This document shows, one piece after another, positions 52,759 through 63,600 of a DNA stretch of 64,000 bases (position 1 is the first letter of the stretch; the number at the start of each line of letters is the position of its first letter). The DNA is from Bryopsis sp. KO-2023 (Eukaryota; Chlorophyta; Ulvophyceae; Bryopsidales; Bryopsidaceae): assembly GCA_030272585.1 (NCBI GenBank), contig BSYQ01000001.1:124001-188000 (forward strand), given 5' to 3'. The notes beneath the pieces were generated by a model. That model had not been told where the DNA came from, made no database searches, and was given only the letters and a program-made list of their open reading frames with translations. The position numbers were made by a program, and so were the translations under genes.

Positions 52759-53487
52759 ATGGAGACGACCGATTCAGGCGAATTTGAACGTCATGAAGAG
52801 AATCGCCCGTTGATTGAACGCTCGCCGCTTGTCCTCGATCGGTATTTGTTTTTTGACATATCTCTTGTTCACCTTTGTACATGTGCAACATAAGCCAACA
52901 TCTCTGCTGCAACAATATTCTAACTACTTCGTCTCACCCCACCAATCACAACATCAGCATATTTACATTCTTTTCAATGCCTTTTCGCTTCTGGTCCTCA
53001 CATTCATCCTCATCCTCATCCTCATCCTCATCCTCATCCTCATCCTCATCCATCCAACACTCAAAATATTCACTTATAAGAAATGAAAATAATCCAGCTG
53101 CTCGCTGATACATCCATGTTTCGTCCTTGTTTACACAGAACGATTTTTCTGACCTTCTGTCAGCTGAAGCGGATGGGTTCGCCCTCCGCCCAGTGGAAAT
53201 CACACTGAAATATGGTCCGACCAGCGTTGGCAGCAGATATACAATTACCGCCGCCGTCAACGCAGGTGAGAGACGACTGTGTTCTGCGAATAGTTGTGTC
53301 CTCGTCAGTTATGTGTAGCGTTTCACGTAGTGGAAGGGGTTGATAGTGTTCTTGGCGTTTCTGTGATTTCGATCGTGAAGACAACAGCATCAGTATGAAT
53401 CAGACAACCCACTGTCTGCGCTGCATGTGGTGCATTAACGAGTGGAGTGTGCTTTCGCTTGCCCAACCCACTCTTCAGGAACTGTAA
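52759..53487 (+). CDS. putative small protein, exon structure uncertain
   Basis: Pieces that look coding: a frame from ATG 52759 (METTDSGEFERHEENRPLIE, then RSPLVLD) in an early exon; a frame at about 53141-53266 (SAEADGFALRPVEITLKYG then RYTITAAVNA) ending at a good AG|GTGAGA donor; and 53381-53487, which joins in phase and ends QPTLQEL then TAA, with three Cys spaced CLRCMWC. The link between the first two pieces does not work in phase with the obvious donor at 52842. The ENRPLIERSPL motif is like the dileucine start of some endolysosomal membrane proteins, but no membrane segment is seen. Family not recognised. It would converge with the glucuronokinase gene. Confidence 0.35.
53005..53058. 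repeat. (ATCCTC)n microsatellite
   Basis: About eight perfect ATCCTC hexamers. They fall between the first and second coding pieces of the plus-strand gene at 52759, therefore probably in an intron. Confidence 0.9.
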
Positions 53488-53657
53488 GGCTGACATTTTA
53501 TCAGTGACACAACACCGCCTGTTCTGTCTTACAAAAGAATTAGCAAAATCGCTCTTTCCTTTTCAAAAGAAATTCTGAAAAGGGAACAAAGCTTCTACTG
53601 TAGTTCGCTGGGGAAAAGTATTCAACACTTTTTCTGTAAGTTTGTTGCAATACGGAC

Positions 53658-56104
53658 TCAGTCAGATACTGAATAGATCTTTGGCCCGATTTCAATTGCA
53701 ACAAACCGGAACCCTTCCTTCCGACATAAATCTGCAAGGAAACCAGCAATCATTCATTGATTCAGAATTCACCAGCAATTATTCTTGAAACTGAAAGGTT
53801 TGAATTAGGCCGACCTTTTCTCGTCTTCACTTTTATCACTCTTTTAATTTTTCGAACATGAAAGTGCAACTGGATGTTTTGAAACCAAAATAGCCCGGCT
53901 GACCTGTGAGGCTCAGGATTTGCAAATCTCCTCCACTGCATAAAACCACAACCGCCCCTCCACTCCCAGCATTGTTTGCATGTGCACCTACTGACTTTGC
54001 CATTTCAACCATTTTCACAGTCATTTCACCAACAACGGCGTCCCCATACAAACGCCTGTCCACACACAAAAGTCGATTTCAACTACTCGTTTTCCCTCGG
54101 ACGATAAGCTGCCAAAATGCGAACACACAATCAGAAGCTCTCTTTATTTCCAACCTTCTCAAGTAGAAATTCTCATCCATCAGGCGACCAACGGCTTCGA
54201 AATCTTTTTTCTCGAGAGCCTCGCTGCAGCCAAAACAATTCCACCAGAGTGAAAATCAAATAAACTGCATCGTTTCGCAAAAAAAATAAAGGAAAAATAG
54301 CTGGATGCTCTCAAGGAAAATGGTCATTTGACAGCTTATGTGAATCTACGAAGAATATCTGAGAGAACTGTACAGAAAAAAAGGTAGGTTTTTGAAAATA
54401 AAAAATCCTGGAAAGTATCAGGTTGATACATCGTTTCAATCTTGATTTAGCACACACAAATGCTCATGCAAAAAAGACAAAGCGTCCCCACCGGCCTTTC
54501 TCTGCAAGTTCTGCGATTTGTTGCATTCCCTCTATTATCCTGCTATCTCCTGCAAGCCACTTTTCTTTCGTGCCTTTGTGAATTTCCCCCGAGTCTTTGG
54601 ATTCTCTTGACAACATCAGCCAAAGGGAGGGAAGTCCATCCACAGCCAGACTAGTGTATCTGCCTCGTCCCAAAGATTCCATGTGATCTTTGGAAAAGTC
54701 CATGAAAACACACCCACCATACACCTGACCAACAGCAACACAAAGCAGTAATTTTGAAAAATTCAACTGCTCTGCGTTAGGAGATTCGAGGGGGATTGGG
54801 GAATCCAATGTTTGTTTTTGCTCACAGCTTTTTCACACTTTCCTTCAGCCAGTCATTTGCTGAAGCGTTTATCCTTTTATTCATTCAGTGTTACACTGTT
54901 TTCTTGTCACTGAAAATCTCACTCTTTTTCTGAAATGTCCAAACACAGGCATTCCACAGCACCAATGTTTTTATATCAACAAAATGCAATTTTACTATGT
55001 TTTTATCTCTAGACAGTTCTCACTTGGATGACTCTATCCTGCAGTCCAGCCGTTATTCCCAAGTCAGACTCAGCAGATAATATGAGTCCAGGCCTTGCAG
55101 AAAAGGGAATCGTAGTCTTAACGCTATAAAACTGAAGAAGGCAATTGAGACCTTGACCAAAGGATAAACACAGAAAAAACAAAAAAACCCTGTGAAAGTC
55201 TGATTGCAAGCTGTCTGTTCTATAAAAAAAAAAGCAAAAAACCAGGGGAAAATCCCTTTTCTTTAGCTTTTTTTGGCAGCTGCTTGGTTCCAGTATTTTA
55301 TTCACCTGCAGTTATTATGGCCGATGAACCTCCAAGCCCCAGCTGTCTAGGAATGTTCGTTTCGTATGACATGGTAAAGTTTTTCCTTTCCAATCGAATA
55401 TTTCCGCTTGAACAATACTCGAGAAACTTTTTGCAGATGGCCTACATTGACACCAAAAAAAATGACAAAAACAAAAGGAAGGGGGGGGGGGGGGGTCTTG
55501 TCTACTGCAGAAAAAATGAATAAAACTGATTTCATCCGTTGACCTTGTACCTTCAGCAATCGCACGCCTCCATAATATCCCAATTGCTGAATTTCTGAAC
55601 CCAATGCTTCCATGCTGTCAAACTCGACTCGGTCATGAATTGGATGAGACAAAAAACACAGCTTTTCTGATGGGATTACTTTCACCTGCACAGAAAAAAT
55701 AGATTTTAGTGTAACAACAATCATAACTGTAATTATCGATGCACATATCACTCCTGTGCACAGGCCATAGACGCTTCCACCCATGATGTATTTTTGTTTT
55801 GTTTTTTTTGCTGATACAACACAGCTTGACACTGTCAATCTATTCATTGGCTTTGAGTCTGGATAGTTTAGTCTCCATAATAGAGAAGAGTTTGTTTTTT
55901 GCAGCGAGGTCAGGGTGACGCTTTTGGAAAAATAGCGACGTCTGAACAAGTGTTGAGCGAGAATCGTTCATATCCATCCTCCGACACCACCTCAGCATAA
56001 AAATTTCCGACGCCAATGGAAATGGTTTTTCCCTCATATTGATCCGATGGATTGCCGAGCAGCCCAGAACGCGCATGCGCCCGACACACTATCTCAGACG
56101 ACAT
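53658..56104 (-). CDS. glucuronokinase (GHMP kinase family)
   Basis: Eight exons on the minus strand join in phase to 346 residues: 55991-56104, 55551-55685, 55306-55441, 55024-55151, 54492-54724, 54155-54223, 53904-54055, 53658-53731. It catalyses D-glucuronate + ATP to glucuronate 1-phosphate (EC 2.7.1.43), feeding UDP-glucuronate for wall and matrix polysaccharides, in the cytosol. Seen: RAHARSGLLGNPSDQYEGKT at the start; GYYGGVRLLKAICKKF; NFTMSYETNIPRQ followed by the GHMP ATP motif LGLGGSSAI; LSAESDLGITAGLQDRVIQV; GGCVFMDFSKDHM; DSGEIHKGTKEKWLAGD; and the C-terminal GSGGAVVVL motif before CRKEGFRFVAIEIGP. Length and order match plant glucuronokinases (about 360 residues). An intron holds a run of about 14 G near 55484. 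Confidence 0.93.
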
Positions 56105-57032
56105 GTTAACTACTGGCAGCAGAGCGGAAAAGAAACACTGTATCACAGCATTCGCTTCAGCAAACAAACAAACAAACGCGTGTTTGAATGAAACTGGATT
56201 ATTGAAGTCGACCTGTGTGCGCTCATTTCGATGCAGGGATTAAATCGAATGGAGATCTTCTGTTCTGCTGAAAGAACGCGTGCAAAACTGTGTGGCTCAC
56301 CTATTCCAAGTTTTTTCTGAAGGGCATTTTGGATTCAGTGGTGGATAAAGGTCTTGATACGGGTTGTTGAGGTTGGAATTCGCCTGTTTGTTTATCTGTT
56401 ATTGCACCACCCAAGTGGATTCTTGCAGAGACGAATAGAGAGCCTGGTAATGGCTTCTGGGGAACCGCTTCAGGGTTTCACAGCTGAGACTGAACCTCAG
56501 CTGTCAGAATATCAAAAATTTTACTGCTGGAGATTGTTGGTTTGGCATATCATCTCTTTTGGCGTGGAACACTGGGATGTAAAATGTGTTGGAAGGTTTC
56601 ACATACCAAAACATAAACGTGAACATAAACATAAACGTGGACGTTTTGTGGTCCTGTTGGCTTATGCGAATCTCTATGACAAACTCAGTCCAGATTGTTA
56701 AAGAAAAGGATCCAACAACGCAATAAACCTCTTCGTCCCCGCATTCACTCTTATTCTTTAAGATCGTATCTCTTATTATTCTTCGATCAGTCTAAATCAC
56801 ATATCCACCCTCTAAAACAGCATTTTGAAGGTGAAGAAAATCGCACATTATTATCCAGGGTGAAGGATCGCTTACCACACAAAAAAACCCGAACCAGACC
56901 TTTCCCAGCCTCCGAAAATCTGTCTCGGTTTCCAAGTTGGAAAGTTCCATAGTAAAGTCAAAATAAAGGCATACAAAAAAAACAAGCTCAAAACTCAAAA
57001 CAGTAACTTGTGTGTGTGTATTTGGTGCGATT
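56105..57032. other. intergenic, no supported gene
   Basis: Upstream of glucuronokinase and downstream of the collagen-like gene. A plus-strand frame at about 56450-56700 (starting MASGEPLQGF) is open but has no family resemblance and runs into a Lys/His-rich simple repeat, so it is not called. Confidence 0.45.
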
Positions 57033-58216
57033 CTACGGATCAATGGCAGAAGAATAGGCGTTGAAGCTGGACTGTCCAGATCCACCCTGCACTGCGACAC
57101 CGGCACCTCCTTTCACGGAGTTTTGCGCGAAATTGCCACCCGCAACACTCGTATCCTGACTGTGGACAGAGCCCTTAACGACACCTCCTGTTCCCGAAAA
57201 TCCTCCATTGGAGGCCCCGCTCGCAGCACTGAAGCCTCCTGCGAGACAAAACATTTGCTGAATACGGGTGCCTGCAGAAGTGGGTGATGTGTGTCCATCT
57301 GGCAACTGTAACTCTGGCACTGCCATGCCAAAATCACAAACCTGGGCTTGTCACTGAGGCTTTGGTTTGCGTGCCAAAACCACCAGCAGCACCTCCATTC
57401 ACGGCGAAAGCGTTGGTGCCACCGGCGACGTTGGCTGTGGAGAGGCCTCCATTGATCTTTGTTCCGAACGTCGATGCTGTGCCGAACGTCGATCCAGACC
57501 CGGAGCCGAAAACATTGTTGAAGCCGCCACCTGCTCCAGTTGCGTGTGTAATAACACCAACACCTAGCGAACAAGGCCGAACTTCAAAGTCTCAAAAGGA
57601 ACTGCAACAATGCAGCACAAAGCATTGCCTTCTCACAAAATTGAGATGACCACAGTTGGAAAAATTACCTCCGTGTGTTTTCCCACCAGGAATTCCTGTG
57701 CCAGGGGGCCCGGGAGGTCCAGGAGGACCACCGGGAGTCCCAGGGGGTCCAGGAGGTCCTGGTTGCCCGACACCAGGAGGTCCCTTTGGTCCTGTTGGCC
57801 CTTTCGGCCCTCTCGGCCCTTTTGGTCCTTTTGGCCCAGGTTTCCCCCGATTCCCCTTCGGTCCAGGTTTGCCACGCGGTCCAGGAGAGGAAGACTTCTT
57901 TTTCTTTTTAACAGTGTGGACTGCAACACGGACAAATCATAAATTTCAAACAAAGAAGCTCCTCGGGATGCATGAGCTGATCGCAATTGGTATAAGCCAA
58001 AAACAACGGACGAGAACGAACGACGTGCGTCGGTGGGAATCCTCAGCAAGAGGTTGTGACTGCATGTTGAGCTTAGGCTTGCAATTGCAACTAGCATGGA
58101 TCAAAAACAGACTATGTAAAAAGTGACACACGGGCGCCACACTCACGATAGCGGGCGTCGATCACAGTCGCCGCCAGAAGCAGCAGCAAAAGGGCAAAAC
58201 TTATTCTGCGAGACAT
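57033..58216 (-). CDS. secreted collagen-like protein with Gly/Ser/Asn-rich tail (gene B)
   Basis: Four exons join in phase to 249 residues: 58147-58216, 57669-57920, 57342-57563, 57033-57238. Exon 1 encodes a signal peptide ([21 protein letters not shown]). Exon 2 starts with a basic KKKKKSSS segment and then runs for more than twenty Gly-X-Y triplets rich in Pro and Lys ([36 protein letters not shown]), a collagen triple-helix segment, with one break near GVGQ. Exons 3 and 4 encode a Gly, Ala, Ser, Thr, Asn-rich domain with [14 protein letters not shown] and NAFAVNGG, ending [10 protein letters not shown]. This tail is homologous to that of gene A at 10350-11705. There are no fibrillar-collagen propeptides or Cys-rich NC1 domain. 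A secreted structural or matrix component is inferred. Confidence 0.88.
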
Positions 58217-58788
58217 TTTCAAGAGACTGGTTCTATTTCCAAACTTGAATGTCGACTCCACAAGCAACCACGCTCCAGATCAAATAAACTCCTCGTCGTT
58301 TGGGGCACTACATATTGATGGGAACAGCTTCGACAAAAACTGAAGTAATAATCATCAGCCCTCAGTATCAGACGTGACACGAAAGGAAGCAGTGAATTCA
58401 AGTTGCCTCAATCCACTCAAAGTCTGTTCGTCTTGTGACGATCCGAAAACGCATTCGGCGCAACTACTAACTCCTCATTCGCGCCGCGACTGAAGATAGA
58501 GTCGCACTGAATTACTGCAGAGTCTGTCTACAGCAACTGAGTCGGACTACGCCGGCTTTGAATGTCATATCAAAAATTCGCTATCTAAACTACGACGCAC
58601 TGAAACTATCGTCACCCAAGAAGTCGGCTAAGACCAGTCGCACTAACAATCATCACCATCCGAGAGTCACAGTCTCGAATCCCCCTAACAACGAAAGGCC
58701 TAAGACCAGGCACCTGAACGCAATACGAGTCAAAGTCGACGGAGACACCCGCTAAGAGGGCCTTGCTCCCGAGACTGAGACAGAAAGT

Positions 58789-58838
58789 GGAGTCCCCTGG
58801 AGGGTGGTCGCTAAGAGACCATGGCCTAAGGGGACTCC
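58789..58838. repeat. 10-bp inverted repeat
   Basis: GGAGTCCCCT at 58789-58798 and its exact reverse complement AGGGGACTCC at 58829-58838, about 30 bp apart. Confidence 0.8.
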
Positions 58839-58904
58839 GGAAACTGAGCTGGAGAAGGGAGAAACATAAAAACACAAACACCAAAACACAAACACTAAAG
58901 GGGA

Positions 58905-58936
58905 CACTCAGAGGAGGGGAAAGACTCCTCTGAGTG
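58905..58936. repeat. perfect 12-bp hairpin
   Basis: CACTCAGAGGAG (58905-58916), an 8-base purine loop, then the exact reverse complement CTCCTCTGAGTG (58925-58936). A stable stem in DNA or RNA. No T-run follows directly on either strand, so it is not called a terminator. Confidence 0.85.
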
Positions 58937-60060
58937 GAAAACTCCTAAGGGAAGGGCAGCACCTTTCCCTTTTATTCTTACTATCACCCAGAACCCCTTC
59001 TCCTAACTCTATAAATCTATTTCACTATCAGAAAACCTTTCTATTTTGCATACAAACACTCAGAGGCACAAAGATAATAACAGGAGAATATTTTTACAGA
59101 AAGAAAGGGGATGGTGTATCCCAATGTCAAAAGTGATCCACTTAATCCTTGGGTAATCATATCCCTGGCCAGAAGTACCTCGTTCGATCAGGATTCCCGT
59201 TTAAGGTAAGTCGCGAAGCTCCCTTAAGTCCGTCACGAATAGAAAGCGCTCCTAAGATAGATATCCGAGGTAGTAGTCCACGAGGTGATAACTGGGTTCC
59301 GAGTTATTCCTAGCGGAATCCGGTCTGTTTTTATACTCGCGGTAGGTTCTAGCGCTAGCGCAGATGGGCTGGCCACGAGTTCGGCGTCGCAGCAAGGGTC
59401 GACTAGCGACCCGACTTACAGCTGCATAGATCGCCTTATGGATCTTGTTTCGTAGGGGGTTGTTTTCGTTGCGTTGGTTCCCATCGTGTTTTCGTTGGCC
59501 CCTAGTTTTCCCAGCCGCACTTTTCGTAGAAGTCATACCTCGGATATCACAGAGTGACAGGGCCGCTAGTAAGACTTCCAGTACTCTGCGCTAGCCATGG
59601 GTTGGCATGCCAACTATTCAATATCTTCCAACGCATCGATATACAACTTTACTACGTCATCGACCTCGTCGGGAGTTGAACCCAACGTGCGAACCACCAG
59701 GTCTCACTTAGAGGCAGTCTGTATCACAGCTGTTTATCAATGTGAGTTGGTGATTCCATTCATCCGAATCATTATCGGAATATATGTTACATTTCGTGGC
59801 AGTACTTTTGCCAAGTTCTTTCTAGCCCCGTCACACGTCTTATCTCGACAAACGCGGCGTTGGTGGTATCACATCGATGTAGCTTGGGACAAAAAGACGC
59901 TGGGTCTGTCCTCCTTTCTGCTGCCACCCAGAACAGCCAATCTCCTCATACCTCGAACCATCCAGCTCATCAATCCTTTTACATCGGACGTCTTGGATGC
60001 CAATCAATCAACAATTTTATGACCTGGCCGGATCCACGTGATGACGGCGGGCTGATCTGA

Positions 60061-60695
60061 AGTCTAAATGAAAGTCGAGATGAAAAGCTTGTCCATGAAG
60101 TCCTCCCATCTATTGTGGCACAAGACCACAAAAAGAGGGGATCCTCCCAAAAACAAAATACACCAGGGACAATGCTCTCTGTTTTTCCTGAGGTGTGTCC
60201 AGCTGTGCAACTCTTTAAAATTTGGATCTTCACATGAATGGAGTTTTATCTCCAACAGTTTGCGTCTGCACATGGTAATAGCAGCTGGGACAATCTGAGA
60301 GAGACAGGCCCACATCTGCACAGTGGACGGGCTACATGGGGCGATTGCCTTGATGTAACAAAATTTGTAGAATCTGCAGAGACAGCATATGATAGTTCCA
60401 CAGTAAAACTTCTCGGCTGTTAACAGCAATAAAACAAAAAAGGCAACCAATATCACCAAATCAATATCCCTGTACAACCCTGCCCCCCCTCCTCCTTCCC
60501 CCCCAAATCTCAAATCCTGTTTTTTGAAATCTCTGAACTACTATCCAAAAGTTATTGATAGAAATTTGAAATCTGCACAAAATAAAAGAGAAAGAATATA
60601 CATGGTACACAATACATTGAGAACAACATTCAGCATCCTGCGCCTGTCACTAGTCTTTTTTTTTCTTCAATAACTCGAACTGGACCAATCAATGG
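60061..60695. other. lipin 3' flank, no supported gene
   Basis: Downstream of the lipin stop. Open frames on both strands here lack family resemblance. Probably includes the lipin 3' UTR. Confidence 0.45.
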
Positions 60696-63600
60696 TTAGC
60701 TATTCAGGAGGCTCTGTGCCAAATGCCCTGGAGTGTGCAATTCTTTTGCGTGCTCCTCCCCTTCAGGATGAGAGCACATATCACCAAGTTCTGGGTCATC
60801 CAGTCCAAAATGTGGAATCGAAACTTTCCAATGGCAGAAATCGTTGAACTCTTCCCGGAGAGGTGGGCCTTGTCTGTTGGATTTCACAGGAGGAAAGACT
60901 TCATCCACCAATTCGTTGATACCTACAGACAGACACATTATGTGAATTGGCATGATCAAAGAGAAAAACACAATATTTTTGTCAGGATGGCGCACAGGGT
61001 CCTTTGGCTTGACATGCTAGCAGAACACGAAATAAGATATAATCCCATGTAATAATATTCATGACGATGTCGTGAAACTTTTCCGCTGGTTACCTTGGAG
61101 GGACGACCATGTGGATGTTTGAATTGAGCTCAGGGATCCCCTGATAATTTGCCCCTTGGAATTGATGGTGAAAATCCGGCTGGGAGGCACACCAGCCTTC
61201 TCATAACTTAAAACATCTGTGCCCCTGTTCCCAAAGCCCGCATAAAACGGATTCCAGTCGTCAGGAAACAATATCCTGATATCCTGCAAAATCAAAACTC
61301 CCAACTAAAATTTGAAGCCGATGCTTTTCTATTTCTGTGCCAAATTCGGATATCGTCAGCAAAGGATAAATAACAGGGTGGCTCTCACTCGAAAATGAAT
61401 GTACAAAAAGAGGTGTGTCTCAACAGCATCCTTTTTTTTATCATGTCCAGGAACATGTCCACTTTAGATTAAAAAAAATACTTGATGGATTAAAAATTAT
61501 GTATAAAAGTCTCTTCACTCGGTTTCAGCCAATGGTGGACAATCCCTGATGTCTGACCTGTAGACATCCGATTTTGAAATCGTGTGGCCTCCTGAGAATC
61601 ATTTCTCTGTAGAGTGAGGGCAACAGGCCATGCGGGGAAATTATTACTGGTCCTAATGGCATCTTGTGTTCTCCTTGCTCCAAGCTATGGAGGAAATCCC
61701 TCGTGACGTTTGCTTGTGCAATAGCCCTCGAACTCAAGAACATTATCTGAAAAGAAAAAAAAACAAACATCGCTCCATTTCTGAGATTGGGGGAGGAGGA
61801 GGGTCAAACTTACCACCTGATAACCAGTCCGGATGACTTATTTGCAAAGAGAAACTCTGCACAGATGAACACTGTAGAATCAATGGCCAGTATCTGCATA
61901 TCCACCCCCCAAAAAAACAGAAACAGACCTCGTATCCATTTGCAGTGATGTCTGAGAAAAGGTGGGCTACTCCAGAATGAGTCCAATCCACTCCAATTGG
62001 TGGCAGCAGATGGCCGAGCAGATCTGACCTAGTCACAGTCCCATCGATGTCCGAAATAACCAGCCGTGACATCCAGTTGATCATATAAATATACGCTTGG
62101 ATCCTGATATTACTCCCGATGTGGAATTCTATAACATTCCGGCCATTCTTGAGATTCAAGACCCCCAACTGGTCCGATGTGGGGTTCAATGTTTTCTTGG
62201 TCACCACCCGATGTTTCTTTCGGCTTGATTTGTATCGCAGGTTGGATGGTGGGTGAGTCATGAAGGGGTCATTCGGCTCTGGGGCGTTTCCAAACCTATC
62301 TGGGTCGGTTGGCGAAGGGGGGATTTCTGTGTCGATTGGGGACAAGTCCCCTGACTTATTAACTGGCCGGCCTCGCCATGAGCCAAAAGGCCAGAGCCTC
62401 CATCCACCCGACACCTGAAATTCGCAACCAACGAACCATGAAAATCATTCACCAACTCATTATGGAGAGGAGCTGCAAGAAAGGGGGCCTTGAGAGGCAA
62501 AAGCTATAGATATTTTCAAAAACTTTCTCTGGGACAGTGCACAGCCTCCATTTGATATTGTGGCAAAAATTAGAAGGGACAAAAAAAGAAACAAATATGG
62601 ATAGATGGGATGCAGAGAAAGAGGGCCAGGGGGCTTTTTTCAGTCACAGGAAACAAGAAAATGGGGTTGTATTTCTATTTTCTTGGTCCCGTCGGGGGTG
62701 ACTGGATGTTTTTGCTTCCTTTTTTTCGATTGGAGTACAAAACACCATAGCCATGACTGGAATGCCTCACCTTCCGGGCTAGTGGGCTGCCCTTGCTGAT
62801 AGGGCTACCTCCGACTGAATATCTGGACCCATCTTGAATCAGACTATCCCAATTCCCCCCAAATGCAAGCATGCCAAGCACCATCGGAGCAGCTGCATTC
62901 CAAGGATACAACGTCCCGCCAATTCGACACACTAGGTCCGGAGATTTGCAAAGAGTCAGTCCACACAGAGCAAATTGATCCTGCGCAGACCGGAAAGGAC
63001 AAAATCAAGCTGCACTCCCAGTAGCTCTATCAAAAAAACAATCGATAATATGAGTTTCCCTTTCTTTTTGCTCCCCTTGAGGCATTCGGAGATGGTTTTG
63101 CATATTCTTTTCAAAACTACTTTACGCGAAAATTTTCTGGCAAGATGCAGGAAATTGACAGGAAATCTCTCTATATATAAATTTGAGACAGACAGGCAAT
63201 GGAAGCAAGAGAGTATTTTTTTGGTGCAACAAAAAAGGCACAAAAGAAAAACAATACGGCCGAACCAAGTGTCTTTTTACTTTGTGTATCATGTTCTCTT
63301 CAAAGGCAGCCTGAGCTTCAGCGGGCAGCATATCCCGCCTCAGCAAATGTCCACATAGAGACAACTGAAATTCCCTTAAACCCTCCAACCCCTCCATCCT
63401 CTGCTCCGCTGCTGAAGTGGGGGATGCAAACCCAGTCGTGGGTTGATCGCTATCCCCCAAATATCCATCACTTGGAGCAGCATCCACTTCTCCCGGCAAT
63501 TTCAATGCCAGCCGTCTTTTTGTGCTGCTATCTCCGTCCTCTGTCCCTATGTCTACTGGGGCAGAATGGGTCCTGGAAACATGATGATTAGGCTCACATT

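Larger units (their letters stand above)
58400..60060. mobile_element. possible old insertion of unknown type (uncertain)
   Basis: The block differs from its surroundings: few T runs, higher GC in parts, many CTAAG motifs, two short inverted repeats and no exons. On the minus strand an ATG at 59536 opens a basic 94-codon frame (MTSTKSAAGKTRGQRKHDGN onward, to 59252), and a plus frame lies at 59597-60022. I found no terminal repeats, target-site duplication, reverse transcriptase or transposase motif. A retroelement remnant is one explanation; a non-coding transcript locus is another. Confidence 0.22.

Noticed and set aside
52946-53260. Minus-strand frame with an Asp/Glu repeat
   Set aside because: The (ATCCTC)n microsatellite read on the other strand.
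56354-56701. Plus-strand frame of 115 codons upstream of glucuronokinase
   Set aside because: No family resemblance, ends in a Lys/His simple repeat (aaacataaacgtgaac units), and sits where a promoter is expected.
57284-58126. Gly/Pro-rich plus-strand frames that also look collagen-like
   Set aside because: CCN/GGN repeats read as Gly-Pro in both directions; only the minus strand has a signal peptide, splice sites and the shared C-terminal module.
59665-59700. tRNA-like T-arm on the minus strand (TTGGG, TTCAACT loop, CCCGA stem, also a B-box match)
   Set aside because: No matching acceptor 5' strand, anticodon arm or A-box at the right distance, so there is no tRNA gene. It could be a chance match or a SINE relic.
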